Shown here piece by piece: positions 57,485 to 64,000 of a stretch of DNA of 64,000 bases. A program made the position numbers and the translations under genes. This stretch comes from Rhodococcus sp. W8901 (lineage in GTDB: Bacteria; Actinomycetota; Actinomycetes; Mycobacteriales; Mycobacteriaceae): NCBI RefSeq assembly GCF_013348805.1, contig NZ_CP054690.1:2356001-2420000 (forward strand), read 5' to 3'. The stretch's first letter is position 1, and each line of letters begins with the position of its first letter. Under the pieces are notes generated by a model. The model made no database searches and had not been told where the DNA came from. It was given only the letters and a program-made list of their open reading frames with translations.

Positions 57485-58165
57485 TCAGGCCGTGATCGTG
57501 CGTTCGGGTCGTACCCGGCCGCCGACCTCGACCCAGCCGTCGTCGCCGAACGTGGTTCGGATCTGGGAGCCCCGTCCCTGCTTGATGAGAAGTGAGCGAC
57601 GCAGGTGGGCCGTGATGTGGACTGCGGCCGAGCCGGTGGCCTCGTCCTCGGGCACGCCGAGCCCGGGGGCGAACATCCGGGATCGGATCCGGCCCTCGAA
57701 TTCGTCCTCCCACGCCCAGACGTAGTGGTGGCCGGCGGCGAAGTCGTGGGCGTGGGCCGCGAGGACGTCCGCGACGTCCGGCATCGGGTACAACGCGAAA
57801 TCGGGTGCCCAATCGGCCTGCGCGCGTACCCAGGTCGCGCCGTGTCGCTCGCACGTGGCGACCCGGCCGGCGGGCACGTCGAGAGCGTCGACGCCCCGGC
57901 CCTGCTCGTCGAGCCACCACGACAGGCCGACGGTGGGATGTCCGGCGAAGGGGAGTTCGGCGGCCGGAGTGAAGATCTGCGCCCGGGCGGCGTCCGCCCC
58001 CGGGGCGGGGAGGTCGACGAAGATGGTCTCGCTGAACCCGAGGTGTTTCGCGAGTGCCTGCCGTTCGGAGAGATCCACGGAAGCGGCGTCGACGATGCCC
58101 AACGGGTTCCCGTGCTTACCGTCGGGGTCGGTGAAGACGCGGACGACGTGGACCTCGATTGCCAT
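57485..58165 (-). CDS. PhzF family isomerase-like protein
   Basis: A 226-residue PhzF/DapF-fold protein. The family opening VVRVFTDPDGKHGNPLGIVDAA (~7-28), the Glu in GFSETIFVDLP (~43), AAELPFAGHPTVGLSWWL (~67) and EDEATGSAAVHITAHL near the C-terminus are present. It is shorter than the usual 260-300 residues, mainly in the middle. PhzF itself isomerises a phenazine precursor; other members are of unknown reaction, and no phenazine genes are nearby. Confidence 0.87.
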   Translation of the reverse strand: MAIEVHVVRVFTDPDGKHGNPLGIVDAASVDLSERQALAKHLGFSETIFVDLPAPGADAARAQIFTPAAELPFAGHPTVGLSWWLDEQGRGVDALDVPAGRVATCERHGATWVRAQADWAPDFALYPMPDVADVLAAHAHDFAAGHHYVWAWEDEFEGRIRSRMFAPGLGVPEDEATGSAAVHITAHLRRSLLIKQGRGSQIRTTFGDDGWVEVGGRVRPERTITA

Positions 58166-58188
58166 GGGGCCCAGATTAACTCCGGAGA

Positions 58189-58238
58189 CGACGGAAGGCC
58201 CGGTACGCGACGTGAGTCGTGTACCGGGCCTTCCGTCG
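58189..58238. terminator. Terminator downstream of ahpD
   Basis: An 18-bp perfect stem (58189-58206 with 58221-58238), starting CGACGGAAGGCC, with a 14-base loop that can pair internally. It lies 13 bp after the ahpD stop on the minus strand and before phzF. Confidence 0.88.
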
Positions 58239-58250
58239 AACGGGGACCGA

Positions 58251-58778
58251 TCAGGCGAGCGTCTCGCTCGCGACGACGGCCTGGGCGACACCCTGGAGAG
58301 TCGCGGCGACCTTGACGGCCTCCCAGACCTGCTCCTTGGTGAGGCCTTCCTTGCGCACGACGGCGTCGTGGGCGGCGGTGCAGTCATGGCAGCCGTTGAT
58401 CGTCGACACGGCCAGCGACCACAGCTCGAAGTCGGCCTTCTCGACACCGGGGTTGCCGATGATGTTCATGCGAAGACCCATGCGCACCTGGGCGAACTCG
58501 TCACCGAGGAAGCTCTTGGCGCGGTAGGCGACGTTGTTCATACCCATGATCGATGCGGCACCGAGGGCGGCGTTGTACGCCTCCGCCGACAGCACGTCGG
58601 CGGCCTCGTCCGCGATCTCCTTCAGCACGGTCGCCGACTTGGTGGCGGCCGCGCAGGCGAGGAAGGTGCCCCACAGCTGCTGCTCGTTGAGCTCCGTCGA
58701 GCGAGCGAGGGAGCTCAGGTTGAGCTTGAGATCCTTGGCGTACTCGGGAAGCGAGTTCTTGAGGTTCTCGACCGACAT
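58251..58778 (-). CDS. ahpD: Alkyl hydroperoxide reductase subunit AhpD
   Basis: A 175-residue carboxymuconolactone-decarboxylase-fold protein that reduces AhpC, receiving electrons through lipoamide carriers in mycobacteria. The active-site pair is in [14 protein letters not shown] (Cys-x2-Cys with His, ~130-137), and a conserved Glu/His relay surrounds it. It lies 3 bp behind ahpC. Confidence 0.95.
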   Translation of the reverse strand: MSVENLKNSLPEYAKDLKLNLSSLARSTELNEQQLWGTFLACAAATKSATVLKEIADEAADVLSAEAYNAALGAASIMGMNNVAYRAKSFLGDEFAQVRMGLRMNIIGNPGVEKADFELWSLAVSTINGCHDCTAAHDAVVRKEGLTKEQVWEAVKVAATLQGVAQAVVASETLA

Positions 58779-58781
58779 GGG

Positions 58782-59369
58782 TCAGACACCCTCGGTCATG
58801 AGAGCGCCCGCGTCGATGGTCGGGTCACCCTTCTTCCAGTTGCAGGCGCACAGCTCGTCGGACTGCAGGGCGTCGAGGACGCGCAGGACCTCGTCGACGT
58901 TGCGGCCCACGGAACCGGCCGTGACGGACACGAACTGGATCTCGTTGTTCGGGTCGATGATGAAGGTGGCGCGGTCCGCGACGCCGTCGGCGTTCAGGAC
59001 GCCGGTGGCCTCGGCCAGCTCACGCTTGAGGTCCGAGAGCATCGGGAAGGGGAGGGTCTTGAGGTCTTCGTGCTGTGCACGCCACTGGAAGTGGACGAAC
59101 TCGTTGTCGACCGAGGCGCCGAGGACCTGGGCGTCGCGGTCCGCGAACTCGTCGTTCAGCTTGCCGAACGCGGCGATCTCGGTGGGGCACACGAACGTGA
59201 AGTCCTTGGGCCAGAAGAAGACGACGCGCCACTTGCCGGCGTAGTCGTCGCTGGTGACGGTGGTGAAGTAGTCGTCGGGCTGCTTGGCGTCGACCTTGGA
59301 CAGATCGCCACCGATCACGGCGGTCAGGTTGTATGCCGGGAACTGGTCGCCGATGGTCAGCAGAGCCAT
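58782..59369 (-). CDS. ahpC: Alkyl hydroperoxide reductase AhpC (peroxiredoxin)
   Basis: A 195-residue AhpC/Prx1-type enzyme that reduces H2O2, organic peroxides and peroxynitrite. The peroxidatic cysteine is in FTFVCPTEI (~61) and the resolving cysteine in CACNWKKG (~174-176, three clustered Cys-type residues as in mycobacterial AhpC). TAGGAGG lies just before ATG 59369. With ahpD and divergent oxyR it forms the standard peroxide-defence module. Confidence 0.96.
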   Translation of the reverse strand: MALLTIGDQFPAYNLTAVIGGDLSKVDAKQPDDYFTTVTSDDYAGKWRVVFFWPKDFTFVCPTEIAAFGKLNDEFADRDAQVLGASVDNEFVHFQWRAQHEDLKTLPFPMLSDLKRELAEATGVLNADGVADRATFIIDPNNEIQFVSVTAGSVGRNVDEVLRVLDALQSDELCACNWKKGDPTIDAGALMTEGV

Positions 59370-59508
59370 GTGTCGTCCTCCTACTTGATTTGTGAACATC
59401 TGTATGCGCAGGCCACGCACCGTGGATCGGTGGTGGGCGCTACCTCGAGCGGGTCTGCGGTGGCTCTCGTTCGAGGCTCCGTGTCCTGCGCTCTTCGGTA
59501 TGACTCCA

Positions 59509-59553
59509 TAGTGCCCGAAACCTTTCAAAAGGTAAAGGTGATAGGTGGCACTA
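59509..59553. promoter_or_regulatory. Candidate OxyR operator region between ahpC and oxyR
   Basis: TAGTGCC (59509-59515) and GGCACTA (59547-59553) form a perfect inverted pair around a central palindrome ACCTTT-CA-AAAGGT (59520-59533). GATAGGT also repeats at 59540-59546 and 59558-59564, touching the oxyR start. One or more of these probably bind OxyR. Confidence 0.5.
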
Positions 59554-59564
59554 CACTGATAGGT

Positions 59565-60497
59565 ATGGCTGATGGGACTTATCAACCGACACTGTCACAG
59601 CTGCGTGCCTTTGTCGCGGTGGCGGAGTATCGCCACTTCGGCACGGCCGCAGCGCGTTTGAGTGTGAGCCAACCCACACTGTCGCAGGCGCTGGCGTCCC
59701 TCGAGAACGGTCTCGGAGTTCAGCTGATCGAACGCAGCACCCGGCGTGTCCTGGTGACGGCGGCGGGGGAGCAGTTGCTGACCCAGGCCAAACTGATCCT
59801 CGACGCCGCCGACGGATTCGTCGCCGCGGCCGCCGGGGTCGGCGACAAGTTGGTCGGGCCGCTGCGCCTCGGACTGATCCCCACCGTCGCGCCCTACGTG
59901 CTGCCGGCGTTGCTGCCGGCGCTCCGCGCGAAGTTCCCGGCCCTGGTGCCGCAGGTGATCGAGGACCAGACGGCGCGACTGCTCGACGCGCTCCGCACCG
60001 GCGCCATCGACGTCGCGGTGCTGGCGCTGCCGTCGGAGGCTCCGGGGCTGATCGAGATTCCGTTGTATCGAGAGGATTTCGTCGTCGTGTTGCCGAGGGA
60101 ACACCCGTTCGCCGGCCGCGACGACCTGCCACTCGACGTCCTCGACGAACTACCGCTGCTACTCCTCGACGAGGGGCACTGCCTGCGCGATCAAACGTTG
60201 GATCTGTGCCGGTCCGTCGACGCACACCCGCTGTCCGGCGACACCCGGGCCACCTCGCTCGCGACCGTCGTGCAGTGCGTCGCAGGCGGATTGGGGGTCA
60301 CCCTGGTCCCGGACTCGGCGGTACCCGTCGAGACCCGGCGCGGCGACCTCGCCACGGCGCGGTTCGCGGCACCGACCCCCGGCCGGACCATCGGACTGGT
60401 GTTCCGCGTCTCGAGCGGGCGCGCGGACGGCTACCGGCAGCTCGCCGAGTTGCTTCGGGACGCCGCTCCGGCGGGAGCGGTGACGGCGGCGTCGTGA
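59565..60497 (+). CDS. oxyR: Hydrogen-peroxide-sensing regulator OxyR
   Basis: A 310-residue LysR-family peroxide sensor. HTH at ~5-60 (TLSQLRAFVAVAEYRHFGTAAARLSVSQPTLSQALASLE). The redox cysteines are seen in GHCLRDQTLDLC (~206 and 215), the C-x8-C spacing of OxyR. Divergent from ahpC. Unlike in M. tuberculosis, the gene is intact. The start is ATG 59565; the frame is open far upstream but only as antisense of ahpC. Confidence 0.95.
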   Translation: MADGTYQPTLSQLRAFVAVAEYRHFGTAAARLSVSQPTLSQALASLENGLGVQLIERSTRRVLVTAAGEQLLTQAKLILDAADGFVAAAAGVGDKLVGPLRLGLIPTVAPYVLPALLPALRAKFPALVPQVIEDQTARLLDALRTGAIDVAVLALPSEAPGLIEIPLYREDFVVVLPREHPFAGRDDLPLDVLDELPLLLLDEGHCLRDQTLDLCRSVDAHPLSGDTRATSLATVVQCVAGGLGVTLVPDSAVPVETRRGDLATARFAAPTPGRTIGLVFRVSSGRADGYRQLAELLRDAAPAGAVTAAS

Positions 60498-60510
60498 CGC
60501 GGGCGGGCCC

Positions 60511-61281
60511 TCAGCGGCGCTTGCGCCCGCCCGGCTTCGCCTTGCTGCCGGGCTTGCCGCGCCGCGAATCCTTGGCGCGTGCCTTGCCGGACGTGGGCGC
60601 GGACTGCTTCGCGGTGCGCGGCGCAGCCGCCCGGGGCGCCTTGTCCTTGGTCCGCGGCGTCTCGTGCGGGTTGGGTCCGCGCGAGCTGTTGGCGGTGCGT
60701 CCGCGGACGATGCCGATGAACTCCTCGACCAGTTCGGTCGTGCGGTCGGTGACCCAAGACAGTGCAACCTCCGACTCGGGCGCGCCTGCCACCGGCCGGT
60801 ACGTCAGATCCTTGCGGTGGTGCAGCCGGGCGAGGGACTGGGGCACGACCAGGACGCCGACGCCCGCGGCGACCAACTCGATCGCGTCGCCGGTCGAGGC
60901 GGGACGGTCCAGGGCGGGCCGACCGGGCAGCTGATCCCAGGTGATCGGGGTGTCCAGCGGATCCAGCACCAGTTCCTCGGCGAGGTCGGACAGCGCGATC
61001 TCGTCCGCGGCGGTGAACACGTGGTCCTTCGGCACCACCACGACGGGCGTCTCGGCGTACAGCGTGATGGCGCTCAGGCCGTCGCGGTCGATCGGCAGCC
61101 GCACGAGCGCCGCATCCGCGCGATCCTCCCGCAGGGCCGCGGTCGACTCGGCGGCGGTCGACGCCACCAGCTCGAGCGGGGTGTCGGTGATGCGTTCGTT
61201 CCAGATGCGGACCCACTTGGCGGGGGTGACGCCGGGGACGTACGCGAGCCGGAACGGTCGGGGATCAGTCGCCTCTGTCAC
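60511..61281 (-). CDS. LysR-type substrate-binding domain protein lacking the HTH
   Basis: A 256-residue protein starting at GTG 61281. Residues ~8-190 are a LysR effector domain (RLAYVPGVTPAKWVRIWNER, AETPVVVVPKDHVF, AAGVGVLVVPQSLARLHHR) with no N-terminal winged helix. The last ~65 residues are Lys/Arg/Ala/Pro-rich and disordered (RGKPGSKAKPGGRKRR at the end). It could bind a small ligand and nucleic acid, or partner with another DNA-binding protein; the divergent DUF5997 gene is the obvious candidate. Function unknown. Confidence 0.8.
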   Translation of the reverse strand: MTEATDPRPFRLAYVPGVTPAKWVRIWNERITDTPLELVASTAAESTAALREDRADAALVRLPIDRDGLSAITLYAETPVVVVPKDHVFTAADEIALSDLAEELVLDPLDTPITWDQLPGRPALDRPASTGDAIELVAAGVGVLVVPQSLARLHHRKDLTYRPVAGAPESEVALSWVTDRTTELVEEFIGIVRGRTANSSRGPNPHETPRTKDKAPRAAAPRTAKQSAPTSGKARAKDSRRGKPGSKAKPGGRKRR

Positions 61282-61343
61282 TCGGCAAGGCTACCTGCAG
61301 CGGTGGGTGCAGCCGCGCAGCGCGTGCTCGTTACCCTTGACGT

Positions 61344-61775
61344 ATGACGTCGCAGAAGACCCCCCAGACGATGAAGCCCGCAACCGCGGCGAAGAAGCTG
61401 GGTGTGTACCTCCAGGCCACCCCCGCCGAGTTCCAGGACGGCGTGGTGACCCGCGACGAGCTCAGCGAGTGGCAGACCAACCCGCCGGCATGGCTGACCG
61501 AACTGCGCGCCAACGGTCCGCACCCGCGTCCCGTCGTCGCCGCCAAGCTGGGTGTGTCGATCTCCGGCCTCACCCGCGGTGGCATCGAGGACGCCCTCAC
61601 CACCGAGCAGATCGAGGCGCTCCTGGCCGATCAGCCCGACTGGCTCGTCGCCGAGCGCGCCAACCTCGTCGAGGTCCGCAAGGAAGAGAAGCGGGTCAAG
61701 GAACTGCAGGCCGTGCGGCGCGAGGAGTCCAACCGCAAGCCGCGCAGCGCCGGTCCGTTCAAGCCGAACGCGTAG
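61344..61775 (+). CDS. DUF5997 family protein
   Basis: A 143-residue protein (KPATAAKKLGVYLQATPAEFQDG near the start, VVAAKLGVSISGLTRGGIEDALTTEQIEALL around 60-90). It matches my recollection of the actinobacterial DUF5997 family. The second segment has the rhythm of a helix-turn-helix, and the C-terminal tail is basic. It is divergent from the HTH-less LysR-type protein with 62 bp between, a pairing I believe recurs in actinobacteria. Function unknown. Confidence 0.75.
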   Translation: MTSQKTPQTMKPATAAKKLGVYLQATPAEFQDGVVTRDELSEWQTNPPAWLTELRANGPHPRPVVAAKLGVSISGLTRGGIEDALTTEQIEALLADQPDWLVAERANLVEVRKEEKRVKELQAVRREESNRKPRSAGPFKPNA

Positions 61776-61782
61776 GGCGTCT

Positions 61783-61838
61783 CGTCGGGCTGTTGCTGCG
61801 CTCGCCTCTCGGCGGATGTCGCAGTAACAGCCCGACGT
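61783..61838. repeat. Palindromic repeat, copy 1
   Basis: About 56 bases beginning TCGTCGGGCTGTTGCTGCG and ending CGCAGTAACAGCCCGACG, whose arms pair over about 18 bases with one or two mismatches. A closely related copy lies at 62539-62594. It follows the DUF5997 gene and may act as a terminator. Confidence 0.75.
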
Positions 61839-61852
61839 CGTCTTCGGACCGG

Positions 61853-62509
61853 TCAGGTGTTCGAGGGGACGGACGGTGCGGAGGTGTGGCGCCACTGGTC
61901 GCGAAGCGACCGCTCCCGTCCGAGCATCCGGGACTGCGCGACGACGCCGGCGACGACGAGCGCGACGTACATCGCGTACCACCACCAGTCGTCGGAGATG
62001 GTCGTCGTGAGTGACGCGTGGTCGAAGTCGGCCGTGTCGACGGCCCCGGCGAGCAGCATCACGCCGCCCACCATTGCGACCGCACCGCCGAGGACGCTGA
62101 CGACCACGAGCAACACCGCGGGCAGATCGACGGCGAGCGTGAGGACTGCCAGCGCCACACCGAGGATCACGCCCACCAGGACGACAACCCAGTTCCAGGT
62201 CACGCCGACCGCCACCATCGCGGCCGTGCCGAGAGCGAATCCGACGGACGCCATCGCCAACGTCACCGCCACCGCGTAGTACAGGTAGGCCAGCACGGCG
62301 AAGAGCAGCGCCACCAGGATGCCGACGATCCAACCCAGTGCGGTGGCGAAGTAGCCGTCACCGGTGATCGCGGAGACCAGGCCGGCGCCCAGGTTCAAAC
62401 CCGCGAACGCACCCCAGAGCGCGATCACGAACCGCATGGCGGCCGTACCGCTGAAACAGAACACCGCACCGACGGCGATGGCCAGGATCCCGATCACGAT
62501 GTCAGACAT
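61853..62509 (-). CDS. DUF4203-type multi-pass membrane protein
   Basis: A 218-residue protein with about seven hydrophobic segments from residue 3 to ~200 (MSDIVIGILAIAVGAVFCFSG onward), and a short basic C-terminal tail (RMLGRERSLRDQWRH). The layout fits the DUF4203/TM198-like group of unknown function. ATG 62509 removes 18 polar residues encoded upstream within the second palindromic repeat area. It is flanked on both sides by copies of the same palindromic element. Confidence 0.75.
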   Translation of the reverse strand: MSDIVIGILAIAVGAVFCFSGTAAMRFVIALWGAFAGLNLGAGLVSAITGDGYFATALGWIVGILVALLFAVLAYLYYAVAVTLAMASVGFALGTAAMVAVGVTWNWVVVLVGVILGVALAVLTLAVDLPAVLLVVVSVLGGAVAMVGGVMLLAGAVDTADFDHASLTTTISDDWWWYAMYVALVVAGVVAQSRMLGRERSLRDQWRHTSAPSVPSNT

Positions 62510-62538
62510 GCCGAAACCGTACCGCTGCAGTCTGCTTC

Positions 62539-62594
62539 GTCGGGCTGTTACTGCGCGCGACACTCGGTCGATGACGCAGTAACCGCCCGGAGTT
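62539..62594. repeat. Palindromic repeat, copy 2
   Basis: About 56 bases beginning TCGTCGGGCTGTTACTGCG with right arm CGCAGTAACCGCCCG, very similar to copy 1 (61783-61838), including the loop region. It lies between the membrane-protein start and the end of the helicase gene. Confidence 0.75.
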
Positions 62595-62602
62595 CGCCCG
62601 GA

Positions 62603-64000
62603 TCAGCCCTCCGCGACCTCGAACTCGTCGAAGACCACCTCACCGGCCGCGTCGGATTCGGCGAGGTTGACCTCGGCGAGCAGCGCCCAACCATGGTCGC
62701 CCTGCGGGTCTTCGAGGACCTGCCGGACCCGCCACAGTGTCGGTTCGACGGTCACCTGGAACAGCTGGGGGCCGCGTGCCGACGGTCCGGTCCCGATCTC
62801 CTCGTACTCGTCGAAGTACAGCTCGAGCAGGTCGGCCCAGTCGTCGGCGTCCAGACCGTCGCCGAGTTCGGCGAGCTGGTCCCAGCGCCGGCGTGACGCC
62901 AGTTCGACGCGACGGAACATCGCGTTGCGCACCATGACCTTGAACGCGCGGGTGTTCGCGGTGATGGGGCGCGGGATGTCGGCGCCGAACGCGACCTGCT
63001 GGTCGTCGGACTCGGCGCCCGGATTGGTGAGCTGCTCCCACTCGTCGAGGAGGCTCGAATCGACCTGGCGGATCAGCTCACCCAGCCACTCGGTGAGGTC
63101 CTCGAGTTCCTCGGTGCGGGCCTCCGCCGGAACCGTCTGCCGCAGCGCGCGATACGCGTCGGCGAGGTACCGCAGGACCAGGCCCTCGGAACGGGCGAGG
63201 CCGTAGTGGCTCACCAGTTCGGCGAACGTCATCGACCGTTCCACCATGTCGCGGACGACGGACTTGGGGGAGAGGGCGAATTCGCTCATCCACGGATGAC
63301 CGGCGCGGTAGATCTCGAAGGCCGGGAACAGCAGATCCGCCAACGGCTTCGGCCAGGTGATCTCCTCGAGCAGCTCCATGCGCTCCTCGTACTCGATCCC
63401 GTCGGCCTTCATCTCCGCGACGGCCTCGCCGCGTGCCGCGTGCTGCTGTGCCATCAGGATCTGTCGCGGGTCGTCGAGCGTCGACTCGATGATCGATACG
63501 ACATCGAGTGCATAGGTGTGCGATTCGACGTCGAGCAGTTCGAGCGATGCGAGCGCGAACGGCGACAGTGGTTGATTGAGGGCGAAGTCGCGCTGCAGAT
63601 CCACCGTCAGCCGCGCCATCCGGCCGTACTCGTCGGGCTCGTCGAGTTGCTGGACGATCCCGGCCTGCAGCAGGCCGCGGTACAGCGAGATCGTCTTGAG
63701 GATGTGTTTGCGCTGCGCCGGCCGCGACTCGTGGTTGTCCTCGAGAAGATGCCGCATCGCCTGGAAACAGTTGCCGGGGCGCGCGATCACGTTCAGGAGC
63801 ATCGAATTGCTCACCGAGAAGCGAGAACTCAGCGGCTCCGGTGAGGCGACGATCAACTTGTCGAAGGTGCCCTCGCCCCACGACACGAAACCCTCGGGTG
63901 CCTTCTTGCGCTGTACCTTCCGACGCTTCTTCGGGTCGTCGCCGGCCTTTGCGAGGGCACGCACGTTCTCGATCTCGTGCTCGGGCGCCTGCACGACGAC
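62603..64000 (-). CDS. DEAD/DEAH-box helicase, C-terminal DUF3516 part (5' end outside window)
   Basis: The visible 465 residues are the C-terminal portion of a large helicase: a basic linker (DDPKKRRKVQRKKAPEGFVSWGEGTFDKL), the helicase C-terminal tail with RFSVSNSMLLNVIARPG, and the alpha-helical DUF3516 domain (LDEPDEYGRMARLTVDLQRDFALNQPLSPFALASLELLD onward), ending EVVFDEFEVAEG. The motor motifs lie beyond base 64000. Such proteins of ~830 residues are typical of actinobacteria; their RNA or DNA substrates are not known. Confidence 0.85.
   Translation of the reverse strand, partial: VVVQAPEHEIENVRALAKAGDDPKKRRKVQRKKAPEGFVSWGEGTFDKLIVASPEPLSSRFSVSNSMLLNVIARPGNCFQAMRHLLEDNHESRPAQRKHILKTISLYRGLLQAGIVQQLDEPDEYGRMARLTVDLQRDFALNQPLSPFALASLELLDVESHTYALDVVSIIESTLDDPRQILMAQQHAARGEAVAEMKADGIEYEERMELLEEITWPKPLADLLFPAFEIYRAGHPWMSEFALSPKSVVRDMVERSMTFAELVSHYGLARSEGLVLRYLADAYRALRQTVPAEARTEELEDLTEWLGELIRQVDSSLLDEWEQLTNPGAESDDQQVAFGADIPRPITANTRAFKVMVRNAMFRRVELASRRRWDQLAELGDGLDADDWADLLELYFDEYEEIGTGPSARGPQLFQVTVEPTLWRVRQVLEDPQGDHGWALLAEVNLAESDAAGEVVFDEFEVAEG

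Noticed and set aside
57855-59564. A long plus-strand extension of the oxyR frame through ahpC, ahpD and phzF
   Set aside because: Only the part from 59565 has LysR sequence; the upstream part is antisense of three recognised genes.

Overview
The window is a GC-rich (roughly 70%) actinobacterial chromosome segment. Gene content and order point to a Rhodococcus-like member of the Nocardiaceae; I cannot fix the species by eye. The backbone follows, with insertions, a block known from Mycobacterium tuberculosis (thyX-dapA-rnj, ftsK, argA-pgsA-cinA-clgR-pspA-pspM, recA-recX, miaB-miaA-dapF-hflX, lexA-nrdR). I see no insertion sequence, prophage, CRISPR array, rRNA or tRNA.

Layout. 1-4.2 kb: thyX (cut by the window edge), dapA, rnj and a DUF1992 gene. 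4.2-9.8 kb: small flavin/F420-type and metal-binding proteins, ftsK, and a TerC-family membrane protein behind a yybP-ykoY-type manganese riboswitch, then a YciI protein. 9.8-14 kb: argA, pgsA, cinA and the envelope-stress operon clgR-pspA-pspM behind an ECF-sigma-like promoter. 14-16 kb: biotin importer bioYMN. 16-24 kb: LysR/MFS pair, PIG-L deacetylase, and a lipid cluster (lipid kinase, alkyl-DHAP-synthase-like flavoprotein, TetR, glpD). 24-28.4 kb: LLM oxidoreductase, glycosyltransferase, DUF3046, and recA-recX with two kinds of DNA-damage control sites. 28.4-31.7 kb: glutamate ABC importer gluABCD. 31.8-40.8 kb: miaB, a membrane protein, a DUF349 protein, miaA, dapF, hflX and an exported propeller-like protein. 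40.8-42.9 kb: a decayed choline-oxidation locus (frameshifted betA, truncated betB) ending at a large inverted repeat. 43-48 kb: uracil/xanthine permease, acyl-CoA dehydrogenase, lexA with clustered SOS boxes, a DivS-like small membrane protein, nrdR. 48-54 kb: the HrpA helicase (antisense), Pr6Pr membrane protein, class III aminotransferase. 54-56 kb: a permuted NlpC/P60-like protein and a resuscitation-promoting factor with a long structured leader resembling the c-di-AMP (ydaO) riboswitch. 56-61 kb: RibD-like reductase with TetR, PhzF, and the ahpCD/oxyR peroxide module. 61-64 kb: a LysR-type sensor domain without a DNA-binding domain opposite a DUF5997 gene, a membrane protein flanked by two copies of a palindromic repeat, and the C-terminal part of a DUF3516 helicase.

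Themes. Much of the segment serves stress and genome maintenance: SOS (recA, recX, lexA, DivS-like), envelope stress (clgR/psp), peroxide (oxyR/ahpCD), dormancy exit (rpf) and metal homeostasis (TerC). The most interesting items are the two riboswitch-like leaders, the HTH-less LysR/DUF5997 pair, the clustered SOS boxes, the tandem 22-bp repeat behind pspM, and the decaying bet locus. Operons were inferred from spacing; many pairs overlap by four bases (ATGA or GTGA), which suggests translational coupling.
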